DNA of 64,000 nucleotides from CAVZXS01 sp963779325. Lineage in GTDB: Bacteria; Bacteroidota; Bacteroidia; Chitinophagales; Chitinophagaceae. Under the pieces are notes generated by a model. It was not told the origin of the DNA, did no database searches, and saw nothing but the letters and a program-made list of their open reading frames with translations. The stretch lies in contig CAVZXS010000037.1 of assembly GCA_963779325.1 (NCBI GenBank), positions 610,084 through 674,083 on the forward strand. The letters are read 5' to 3'. Position 1 is the stretch's first letter; every line of letters begins with the position of its first letter. Positions 54,067-60,403 of the stretch are shown one piece after another. A program made the position numbers and the translations under genes.

Positions 54067-54353
54067 AGCAACCCACCTCCAAAAGCATTAAAAGAAGAAA
54101 TAAAGGTAATCAAAAAAAGCGCTTTTATAAATACCTTTTAAAGTATCCTTCAACCTGCACACAAGTATCAACCGCTTTACAGATACCGCAAAAATGCTGC
54201 ACCCGCTATAAACGGCAGCTTGAATCTTTGAGGTTATTAGCAGTCGTAAAATTGGTAAAATGCCCGATCACCGGTGAACACGGTGTTCAACAATTAACAA
54301 CCGATGAAAAATTATTTCCTAACCCTCCTAAACAGTTACGGCTATGGAAATAA
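54063..54353 (+). CDS. Small basic, winged-helix-like protein
   Basis: This 96-residue, strongly basic protein starts at a GTG overlapping the preceding stop. KRFYKYLLKYPSTCTQVSTA with LQIPQKCCTRYKRQLESLRL looks like a winged helix (helix, then recognition helix), followed by a hairpin VVKLVKCPITGEHGVQQLTT. Proteins like this precede the ATPase gene in related Bacteroidota elements. It overlaps the ATPase start by ten bases. Likely a DNA-binding accessory of replication; the exact role is unknown. Confidence 0.65.
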   Translation: MKQPTSKSIKRRNKGNQKKRFYKYLLKYPSTCTQVSTALQIPQKCCTRYKRQLESLRLLAVVKLVKCPITGEHGVQQLTTDEKLFPNPPKQLRLWK

Positions 54354-55513
54354 AACCTCAATTTGATTTTGATAAATTCGGTATTGGCAGCATCACACCG
54401 TCCGAAACGCTGGAGCATGTTAACGGGTTAACAAATAATACAATTGACAGCGATGCTGCGAAACGAAATATTTTGAATCCGCTTAAGGAATTTGAAAGCC
54501 TGCGCATAACGGATACTACACCGATAAAGCCGCCCATCCCTGTTATTACTATCAATGGCGAAACGATAAGCACGGAAGGAAACCTGACTACCATAAGCGG
54601 TGCCAGTAAAAGCGGCAAAAGTGCATTTAGCAGCATACTGATTGCCGGGGCAATAAGTAATGACGGCGTTATTGACGGGTTAGACAGTGTGGAGGTTCAA
54701 CCCAATACAAACAGTAAAGCCGTATTACATTTTGATACCGAACAGGCCCGGCATAAACATCAATACAATGTCAAGTCTATTCTTAAAAGGGCGGGTATGG
54801 AAAAATGCCCTGAATACTTTCTGTCTTACAATATTCGGGAGTTGGATATAAGCGATTACGCAACTATAACCGATACTATTTGCCATTCAGCCGCAGAACA
54901 GTTTGGCGGTATCCACCTAATTGTAATTGACGGTATTGCTGATTACATAAGCGATGTAAACGACCCTATACAATCAAACGCTATTGTAAAGTTTTTTGAA
55001 GAACTGTCAATTAAACACCAAACGCCGATAATTATTATAGTACATACCAACCCCGGCAGTGATAAAGAGAGGGGTCATTTGGGCAGCCAGTGCCAGCGCA
55101 AAAGTGAAAGCGTAATAATGGTAAAGACAGAGGGAGACATTTCATTTATTGAGCCTAAGTTTTTGCGGATGGCCGGCAAGGGCAGCATACCGCTCATTCA
55201 ATTTATGTACGATAAAAATAAAGGTTACCATGTCGGGTGCGGAATAAGAACAGATGACAATGCAAAGAAAGATGCAGAACGTATTGCAGCAATTGAAAAA
55301 ATATGCGGTAAAGTTTTTGGCGGACAAAAAGCACATGCTTACAGCGATGCGATTGCCGCCATAATGCGGGAGACGGATAAAAAAGAAAGAACAGCAAAGG
55401 ATATGTTTACCGAAATGAAAGCGCATGAAATGATAATACAGGGAGGTGATAAAAATTGGCGATTAAGCACCGGGCAAAGCGAAGAAACAGAGGAAGACAA
55501 CTTGGTGCAGTAG
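54344..55513 (+). CDS. RecA-like/RepA-type AAA ATPase
   Basis: This 389-residue ATPase has Walker A GASKSGKSAFSSILI near residue 85, Walker B IHLIVIDGIADYISDVNDP near 202, and IIIIVHTNPGSDKERGHLGS as the sensor/loop region, followed by QRKSESVIMVKTEG. This is the AAA_25/RepA-like hexameric helicase pattern common in plasmids and islands of Bacteroidota. It probably unwinds the element's origin or loads the primase. GTGCA palindromes lie directly after its stop codon. It overlaps the upstream gene by ten bases. Confidence 0.87.
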   Translation: MEIKPQFDFDKFGIGSITPSETLEHVNGLTNNTIDSDAAKRNILNPLKEFESLRITDTTPIKPPIPVITINGETISTEGNLTTISGASKSGKSAFSSILIAGAISNDGVIDGLDSVEVQPNTNSKAVLHFDTEQARHKHQYNVKSILKRAGMEKCPEYFLSYNIRELDISDYATITDTICHSAAEQFGGIHLIVIDGIADYISDVNDPIQSNAIVKFFEELSIKHQTPIIIIVHTNPGSDKERGHLGSQCQRKSESVIMVKTEGDISFIEPKFLRMAGKGSIPLIQFMYDKNKGYHVGCGIRTDDNAKKDAERIAAIEKICGKVFGGQKAHAYSDAIAAIMRETDKKERTAKDMFTEMKAHEMIIQGGDKNWRLSTGQSEETEEDNLVQ

Positions 55514-55515
55514 TG

Positions 55516-55591
55516 TTGCACCGGTGCAATTGCACTGCCCTGCACCGGTGCAGTGGTGCAATAGGGTATAGGGAATTGCACCGACTGCACC
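55516..55591. repeat. GTGCA palindrome cluster, possible origin or operator
   Basis: TTGCACCGGTGCAA (55516-55529) and TGCACCGGTGCA (55541-55552) are perfect palindromes sharing the core. Further half-sites are TTGCACTG, GTGGTGCAAT and TTGCACCGACTGCACC. The cluster sits between the ATPase gene and a small gene in the replication module. Spacing is irregular, so iterons are not certain. Confidence 0.75.
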
Positions 55592-55611
55592 GCCCGTAAT
55601 ACCCTTTTACA

Positions 55612-55830
55612 ATGAAACAGCATTACATAACAGACATTTCAAAAAAAATGGAAGAACAAAAACAAGCCCAAAAGCAGTTTAATGAAATAGTGAGCGAAGT
55701 TTTGAACAGTGGCACGAACCCTGTTTATAAAAGTGTGGTTGGTGTAGTTTTTTCGCTTATTGAGGACAGGCATTTGATTAGCCTTGACACACTACTAAAG
55801 GAAAACTATCCGGAATATTATTATGAATAA
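55612..55830 (+). CDS. Small hypothetical protein
   Basis: This 72-residue acidic, helical protein (HYITDISKKMEEQKQAQKQF then NEIVSEVLNSG) ends in PEYYYE. I recognise no family. It has an ATG start just after the palindrome cluster and is convergent with hicB. It could be a replication or copy-control accessory because of where it lies, but this is only position. Confidence 0.5.
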   Translation: MKQHYITDISKKMEEQKQAQKQFNEIVSEVLNSGTNPVYKSVVGVVFSLIEDRHLISLDTLLKENYPEYYYE

Positions 55831-55843
55831 GCACCGCTGCATA

Positions 55844-56221
55844 TTACAAAATAAACCGGATAGCGGCCAGTTCTTTACCTACTTGCTGCACACCCTTCAA
55901 AATACGCAGGGTTTGAACAGGCGAAGGTTTTTTATTACCGTTGATGTATTGCGCCAAAAGACTTTGGTTAATGCCTATACGTTCAGAAAGAGCTTTAGCA
56001 TTAATTACTTTGTAAAACGCAAAGAACTGCGGCAAGTCCAAACTTATTTTCAAATCAGTTTCATCAATGACTTTTCCTTGTTTCTCAAAGTGAAGATTAA
56101 GGGCTTCCAGCATATTGGCTTTAAGTTCTTCCAAAGAACCGCCAACAGTATAAACAGGATATTTTTCAGCATAGGCCGAATAACCTGTTTTCGTTCTTTC
56201 AACAATCATTTCAATTTTCAT
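55844..56221 (-). CDS. hicB: HicB-type antitoxin with HTH domain
   Basis: This 125-residue protein has an N-terminal HicB-like partial RNase H fold (MKIEMIVERTKTGYSAYAEK with YPVYTVGGSLEELKANMLEA) and a C-terminal Xre-type helix-turn-helix (LSERIGINQSLLAQYINGNK). It binds and inhibits HicA and should repress the operon through its DNA-binding domain. It is the second gene of hicA-hicB, 12 bases after hicA. Confidence 0.93.
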   Translation of the reverse strand: MKIEMIVERTKTGYSAYAEKYPVYTVGGSLEELKANMLEALNLHFEKQGKVIDETDLKISLDLPQFFAFYKVINAKALSERIGINQSLLAQYINGNKKPSPVQTLRILKGVQQVGKELAAIRFIL

Positions 56222-56233
56222 AACTCACTATTT

Positions 56234-56419
56234 TTATTTGATGCCTGCATCCTTTTTTATTTTCTTTTCCAGCCCCTTACCTACTTCATGACTGCCGTGA
56301 TAAGGGCAAACGATTTGGCCTTTTTTAACCGGGTGTTGCATAATCATGTGGCTGCCTGTTTGCCTTACAACAAACCACCCGTCTTTTTTAAGCAGTCTTA
56401 CCAATTCGCCGGACTTCAT
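56234..56419 (-). CDS. hicA: HicA-type mRNA interferase toxin
   Basis: This 61-residue HicA protein (KSGELVRLLKKDGWFVVRQT then GSHMIMQHPVKKGQIVCPYH) has the catalytic His in GSH and the dsRBD-like fold. It cleaves mRNA when free of HicB. Full length, ATG start. It is encoded first in the operon, as usual for hicAB. The start is 29 bases from the divergent primase gene. Confidence 0.93.
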   Translation of the reverse strand: MKSGELVRLLKKDGWFVVRQTGSHMIMQHPVKKGQIVCPYHGSHEVGKGLEKKIKKDAGIK

Positions 56420-56428
56420 TTTTCAAAG

Positions 56429-56444
56429 GTAATAAATTTATTAC
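56429..56444. promoter_or_regulatory. Palindromic operator between hicA and the primase-like gene
   Basis: GTAATAAATTTATTAC is a perfect 16-bp palindrome in the 28-base gap between two divergent genes. HicB carries an HTH domain and usually autoregulates from such a site. Because it also touches the start of the rightward gene at 56448, it could control both. Confidence 0.7.
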
Positions 56445-57242
56445 TTTATGCAAACACATAATTTAAAGCCATTACCCAAACTTGAACTGGATAAAAAACG
56501 GTTTCGGGTGAAAAGTTGCCCCTGCGGTAAAAGCAATAAGGACGGCAAATTTGTTCCCTACACCGGTTATGAAAACAAAGGGTATTGTCATTCCTGCGGC
56601 GAAACTTTTTTACCCGAATTAGTAAAGGCTGAGCAATGGAATACCTCCCCTCCAAAAGCATACAGCAATCGGAGAACTATTGCGCCGCACTCAAAGCCCG
56701 TTTCATTTATCCCGGTTCAGGTATTTAAGGACAGCCTGAAAAGCCATGAGGCAAACCATTTTGTAAAATACTTAATTGACCTTTTTGGGATTGAGGTTAC
56801 AAATGAATTGATAAGTAAATATTTTATCGGTACATCAAAACATTGGCCCGGGGCAACTGTCTTTTGGCAAATTGATAAGTCGGGCAAAATAAGAACGGGT
56901 AAGATAATGCTGTACAATGCTGACACAGGTAAAAGAATAAAAGAACCTTTCAATCATATTCAGTGGGTACACAAGTTGATTAACTGCCCGACGTTTGAAT
57001 TAAAACAGTGTTTGTTTGGTGAACACTTGTTGCATGATAAAACAAAACCGGTTGCCATAGTTGAAAGCGAAAAGACCGCAATCATAGCAAGTGTTTATTT
57101 GCCGCAGTTTATTTGGTTGTCCGTTGGCGGTGTTGACGGCTTGAACACCGAAAAATGCAGTGTACTAAAAGGGCGAAATGTTACACTCTTTGAGATGGCC
57201 TAATATCTACGGACACAAAATTCCAATAAATTTACAAAATTT

Positions 57243-57542
57243 ATGGAACACAAACCCATCAGAAAGAAGCAACGTAAGTACGATGCGGATTTCAAAAAAG
57301 AAGTATTAAAGATGATCGAATCCGGACGTCCTGTACCGGAAGTAGCTCAGTCCTTAGGCATTGGCAGCAACCTGATTTATTACTGGAAAAAGCAGTTACT
57401 TAAGCCTGATGTAAAAAACAGGGTTGATACAGCCGTGGTGTATGACGAGGAGAAATCCTTGCTGCAGAAACGGATAAAGGAGTTAGAAACAGAGCGGGAT
57501 ATTTTAAAAAAAGCCTTGGGCATTTTCAGCCGTCCGATATAA
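57243..57542 (+). CDS. IS3-family transposase OrfA (second element)
   Basis: This 99-residue HTH protein (RKYDADFKKEVLKMIESGRP then EVAQSLGIGSNLIYYWKKQL) has a C-terminal coiled coil (LLQKRIKELETERDILKKAL). It ends after the slippery run at 57506-57513 (A7G), where -1 frameshifting would yield the OrfAB fusion. Confidence 0.93.
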   Translation: MEHKPIRKKQRKYDADFKKEVLKMIESGRPVPEVAQSLGIGSNLIYYWKKQLLKPDVKNRVDTAVVYDEEKSLLQKRIKELETERDILKKALGIFSRPI

Positions 57543-57547
57543 CAGCG

Positions 57548-58537
57548 TTGTATCAATTTGTCAGTACTAATCAACCTGAGTATGCTGTACAGCTGCAGTG
57601 CCGTGTGTTGGGCTGCAGCCGCAGTGGATATTACAGTTGGTGTTCGGGAAAAACACATCAGCCAAATGAAAAAATAAAAAAAATGGAACAACAGGTGATA
57701 AAAATATTTCAGGAACATCGCCGCCGCTATGGTGCCCGGCGTATAGCCAAAACGCTTCAATGCGCAGGTGAAAAGGTTAGCCGTTATAAAGCAGCAAGGA
57801 TATTAAACAAGTTCGGAGTAAAAGCCATACAGCCCCGCAGCTTTGTTCCTAAAACAACGGACAGTCGCCACGCATATAAAATCAGTCCTCTGTTATTATT
57901 GGACAAGCCTAAGCCCGGCAAACCTAATGAAGTATGGGTGGGTGATATTACTTACCTCCCGTTGTCGGGCGGCCAATGGTGTTATATGGCCGTATGGATG
58001 GATTTGTTTTCCCGGAAAATTATTGGCTGGCACATTGATGATAACATGCAGGAGGCATTGATAACAACAGCATTTAAAAAAGCAGTAAGTACCAGAAGTA
58101 TTGAACAGGGATTGATTGTTCATTCCGACAGAGGAGGTCAATATGCAGGCAATGCGTTTAGAAAAATGATAGCAGCCAATAATATGCTGCAAAGCATGAG
58201 CCGCGCAGACAACCCCTATGATAATGCCGCTATGGAATCTTACTTCAGCCGCTATAAGGCGGAGCTGTTGCAATATGGAATATTTGATAACCTGCAAGAT
58301 GCCCGGACAGAAACATTCGAGTATATAGAAATGTACTACAACACCAAACGGATACATTCATCGCTGGACTATAATAATCCGATGCAATACGAACAACTTT
58401 ATGAACAAAACAATAACTTTATGCCGCACAAACAAACGGCGATGCTTTATACCGAAGAATCGTCTTTTATTGAAAGGGGCATCGAGCTCCTTTCAATAAA
58501 GCACAAACAAACAGGCTCAGCATTACCCAAAGAATAG
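57548..58537 (+). CDS. IS3-family transposase OrfB (second element)
   Basis: This 329-residue rve-fold transposase has an N-terminal HTH_21 region (EHRRRYGARRIAKTLQCAGE) and the DDE core: Asp in WVGDITYLPLSGGQWCYM, Asp in LIVHSDRGGQYAGNAF, Glu in NPYDNAAMESYFSRYKAELL. Reading the frame back gives DITALYQFV before the TTG, the expected junction of an OrfAB fusion made by -1 slippage. A 12-bp hairpin (TTTATTGAAAGG/CCTTTCAATAAA, 58466-58500) sits near its 3' end. Confidence 0.93.
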   Translation: MYQFVSTNQPEYAVQLQCRVLGCSRSGYYSWCSGKTHQPNEKIKKMEQQVIKIFQEHRRRYGARRIAKTLQCAGEKVSRYKAARILNKFGVKAIQPRSFVPKTTDSRHAYKISPLLLLDKPKPGKPNEVWVGDITYLPLSGGQWCYMAVWMDLFSRKIIGWHIDDNMQEALITTAFKKAVSTRSIEQGLIVHSDRGGQYAGNAFRKMIAANNMLQSMSRADNPYDNAAMESYFSRYKAELLQYGIFDNLQDARTETFEYIEMYYNTKRIHSSLDYNNPMQYEQLYEQNNNFMPHKQTAMLYTEESSFIERGIELLSIKHKQTGSALPKE

Positions 58538-59225
58538 CTCTTTATTTTTTAACCTTGGAATTTACTGTCCGTGTAAATCAAGCCACCTCACTTCCCGGAC
58601 CTTAACCGCTTTGAAAATTGGAGTACTAAGGCAAAGGAGTTGTTAGTAAATGTTAGTGTTTCAGATTTGTTGGAACGCAAAGCAACCGAAGCAGAAAGAA
58701 AACAGGGGCTTGACCTTGCCGACTATTTGATAAAGTTTAATTACAAAGATTTTGGGTATGCTGAAACCCTTACACTACATTATTGCAAAAACTTACAAAA
58801 ATTTACAAAGTTAGGGCTGGCAGAAACACCCCAAAAACGCCCAGTCTACCTGTTAACAAATGTTAACATTGAAAAGCCTTTGTCGACAAAACTGGTAATT
58901 GAAAAAACTACGGTAAAACTACCTGCACATTATGATAAAACGCCCGTAAAACCACCACACAATCCAATTATAAAAGAATCACCAAAGTCCGAAAATTGGG
59001 AGCAGGATATTACTGAATTGGAAAACTATTTTGGGAGCATTGCACTGCCTCCCGGTCCCTTAATGCTGAACCAATGCAGTACAGTAACAAATATCTCTTT
59101 ATTTATTCAAAGTCATATTACCACCTTGAAAGCGAATAACGGGAAACAAACATTTTCGCTGTTTTTAACCAGGTTGAAATCTTTAAAAAGTATACTTCAA
59201 AACGAAAAACAAAAAAACTAAAGCC

Positions 59226-59882
59226 ATGCAAAAAAAGTTGAAAAAAGTTGATGAAAAAAAGAGACAGCAATTAGTTGCGAAACTGCAAACCACATTTAAC
59301 GGCAAACTTGAAGCCTTAAATATTGCTTATAAAAACAAAGACGGGTTAGCGGTTGATAAAGCGAACAAAGAATTATTCGAATTTATGGATAAGCATATTC
59401 CTGAAGACAATCAATCCCACGCTCAAATGAAAAACCATACATGGCAGCGCAATCATTTAAAGATATTAGCAAGCGTTTCAACTTTGACGCAGGAAAATAA
59501 TCGTATACCAACCAACACCGAAATATCCATTGATGCCGGGCTAAGTGAGGAAACCGTTTATAAACACTTGCGGGAATTTAAAGACCATGATCTTTACAAA
59601 CATGAGGCTGATAAATACCGCTTAATGATACATAGAGTACTTACAACGGTTTTTAATTTGAGTGTACAAGGTGATATACGGGCCTGCAAAGTCTATTTGG
59701 ATTACTTTATAATAAATACGCCAACACCACCCGTGGAACAAACCAATTACATACAAATAAACAACCTGAAAATAACTCCCGATGAATTGGAAAAGCTACC
59801 ACCTGCAACCCTGCAAAAAATAGAGACTTTAATTAAGATGCCGATTAAAAAAACTTTGGGTAGAAAACAAAGTATTAAATAA
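59226..59882 (+). CDS. Helix-turn-helix island protein
   Basis: This 218-residue protein has an N-terminal Lys-rich coiled coil (KKLKKVDEKKRQQLVAKLQT) and a helix-turn-helix near residues 85-115 (ENNRIPTNTEISIDAGLSEE with TVYKHLREF), then DIRACKVYLDYF, a motif seen in phage terminase-small-subunit-like and replication proteins. I cannot assign a function. It is the last gene of the element, four bases after the primase-like gene, and ends 172 bases before the right attachment site. Confidence 0.7.
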   Translation: MQKKLKKVDEKKRQQLVAKLQTTFNGKLEALNIAYKNKDGLAVDKANKELFEFMDKHIPEDNQSHAQMKNHTWQRNHLKILASVSTLTQENNRIPTNTEISIDAGLSEETVYKHLREFKDHDLYKHEADKYRLMIHRVLTTVFNLSVQGDIRACKVYLDYFIINTPTPPVEQTNYIQINNLKITPDELEKLPPATLQKIETLIKMPIKKTLGRKQSIK

Positions 59883-60053
59883 AAAGGGCAGGATAGAAAT
59901 CCCGCCCGATAAGTTAAAAGCCATATTGATATGGCCGTACAAAAATAAGATAAAAACGGCCTCAAAACAGAGGCAAATTGCTCCCCTTTTTGCTCCCCTT
60001 CCATAAAATAAAAATGCAAATAATTGATTTATAATTATTTGCAAAATTAAGTT
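59883..60053. other. Right end of the island
   Basis: This non-coding stretch contains the right copy of the 23-bp subterminal repeat (59975-59997) and a GGGC...GCCC hairpin (59884-59908) that may terminate the last gene. Its position mirrors the left end. Confidence 0.5.
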
Positions 60054-60055
60054 GC

Positions 60056-60143
60056 GGAGAGAGTGGGATTCGAACCCACGGTACAGTATGACCCGTACGA
60101 CGATTTAGCAAACCGTTCCTTTCGGCCACTCAGGCATCTCTCC
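60056..60143 (-). tRNA. tRNA-Ser (GCT anticodon)
   Basis: This 88-base class II tRNA on the minus strand begins GGAGAGATGCCTGAGTGGCC and ends CCACTCTCTCC. The anticodon stem ACGGT/ATCGT encloses TTGCTAA, giving anticodon GCT. A long variable arm is present (GTACGGGTCATACTGTAC), and the T-loop is TTCGAAT. Its 3' end is the integration site of the island, which restored it intact. Confidence 0.95.
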
Positions 60144-60180
60144 TTCAATTTTTATTCTACACAGGGTTGTTTTTCATCTA

Positions 60181-60228
60181 TGAATTAGCAACCCGTTCCT
60201 TTTATCCGCCGGTCGGCGGAATCTCTCG
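60181..60228 (-). pseudogene. Decayed copy of the tRNA-Ser 5' half
   Basis: On the minus strand AGAGAT matches the tRNA-Ser acceptor start, and AAAGGAACGG followed by TTGCTAA matches the D-arm end and anticodon loop. The D-arm between them is replaced by CCGCCGACCGGCGG, a hairpin. There is no T-arm or 3' acceptor strand, so it cannot be a functional tRNA. Confidence 0.65.
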
Positions 60229-60308
60229 TAATATTGTATTTTTCGAAAGGGCAACAAAAATAGAATGAATGAGGCAAAATCCCAAAACTAAAATTCGATA
60301 AATAAATA

Positions 60309-60341
60309 AAATAGCCGCCGCATTTTTTCCGGTGGCTATTT
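60309..60341 (-). terminator. Terminator downstream of the TonB receptor gene
   Basis: AAATAGCCGCCG and CGGTGGCTATTT form a 12-bp stem with one G-U pair around a short loop. On the minus strand it is followed by TTATTTATTTAT. It lies about 60 bases past the receptor stop codon. Confidence 0.7.
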
Positions 60342-60403
60342 AAAAAGAATGAATTTCCGGAAAATGTTGTACCCAAACTACAACACCCGACATTATTAAA
60401 CCA

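Larger units (their letters stand above)
57191..58590 (+). mobile_element. IS3-family insertion sequence in the primase-like gene
   Basis: This 1400-bp element has imperfect terminal inverted repeats (TGAGATGGCCTAATATCTAC on the left; TGAGGTGGCTTGATTTACAC as the complement of the right, both then GGACA and later AATTCCAA). The target duplication CTT is at 57188-57190 and 58591-58593. It carries orfA and orfB in the same direction as the host gene. The sequence differs from the first IS, so two separate insertions happened. Confidence 0.92.
56448..59221 (+). pseudogene. Primase/toprim-like protein (DUF6371 type), split by IS
   Basis: The 5' part (56448-57190) has an N-terminal zinc ribbon (CPCGKSNKDG and CHSCGE) and a toprim-like region (KPVAIVESEKTAIIASVYLP followed by FIWLSVGGVDGLN). 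The 3' part (58594-59221, frame resuming with FPDLNRFENWSTKAKELLVN) has the C-terminal helical region. An IS3-family element sits at 57191-58590 with CTT target repeats; removing it plus one repeat gives a continuous frame (VTLF-PDLN). The original of roughly 450 residues matches Bacteroidota toprim-like island proteins thought to act as primases. As it stands it is inactivated unless the two halves work separately. Confidence 0.87.
47214..60055. mobile_element. Integrative element in tRNA-Ser(GCT)
   Basis: The element is bounded by the 15-bp repeat GCGGAGAGAGTGGGA at 47214-47228 and 60054-60068, which is the 3' end of tRNA-Ser. A tyrosine-integrase gene lies just inside the left end. A 23-bp subterminal direct repeat occurs near each end. 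The contents are replication-type proteins, DNA-binding proteins, a HicAB module and one large unknown gene; I recognise no conjugation, relaxase or capsid gene. Two IS3-family insertions (about 1.3 and 1.4 kb) postdate its arrival. The integrase is broken, so it is probably fixed in place. Confidence 0.88.

Noticed and set aside
55823..56461. A 212-residue plus-strand open frame
   Set aside because: It lies opposite hicB and hicA, whose family match is strong; the frame is a shadow.
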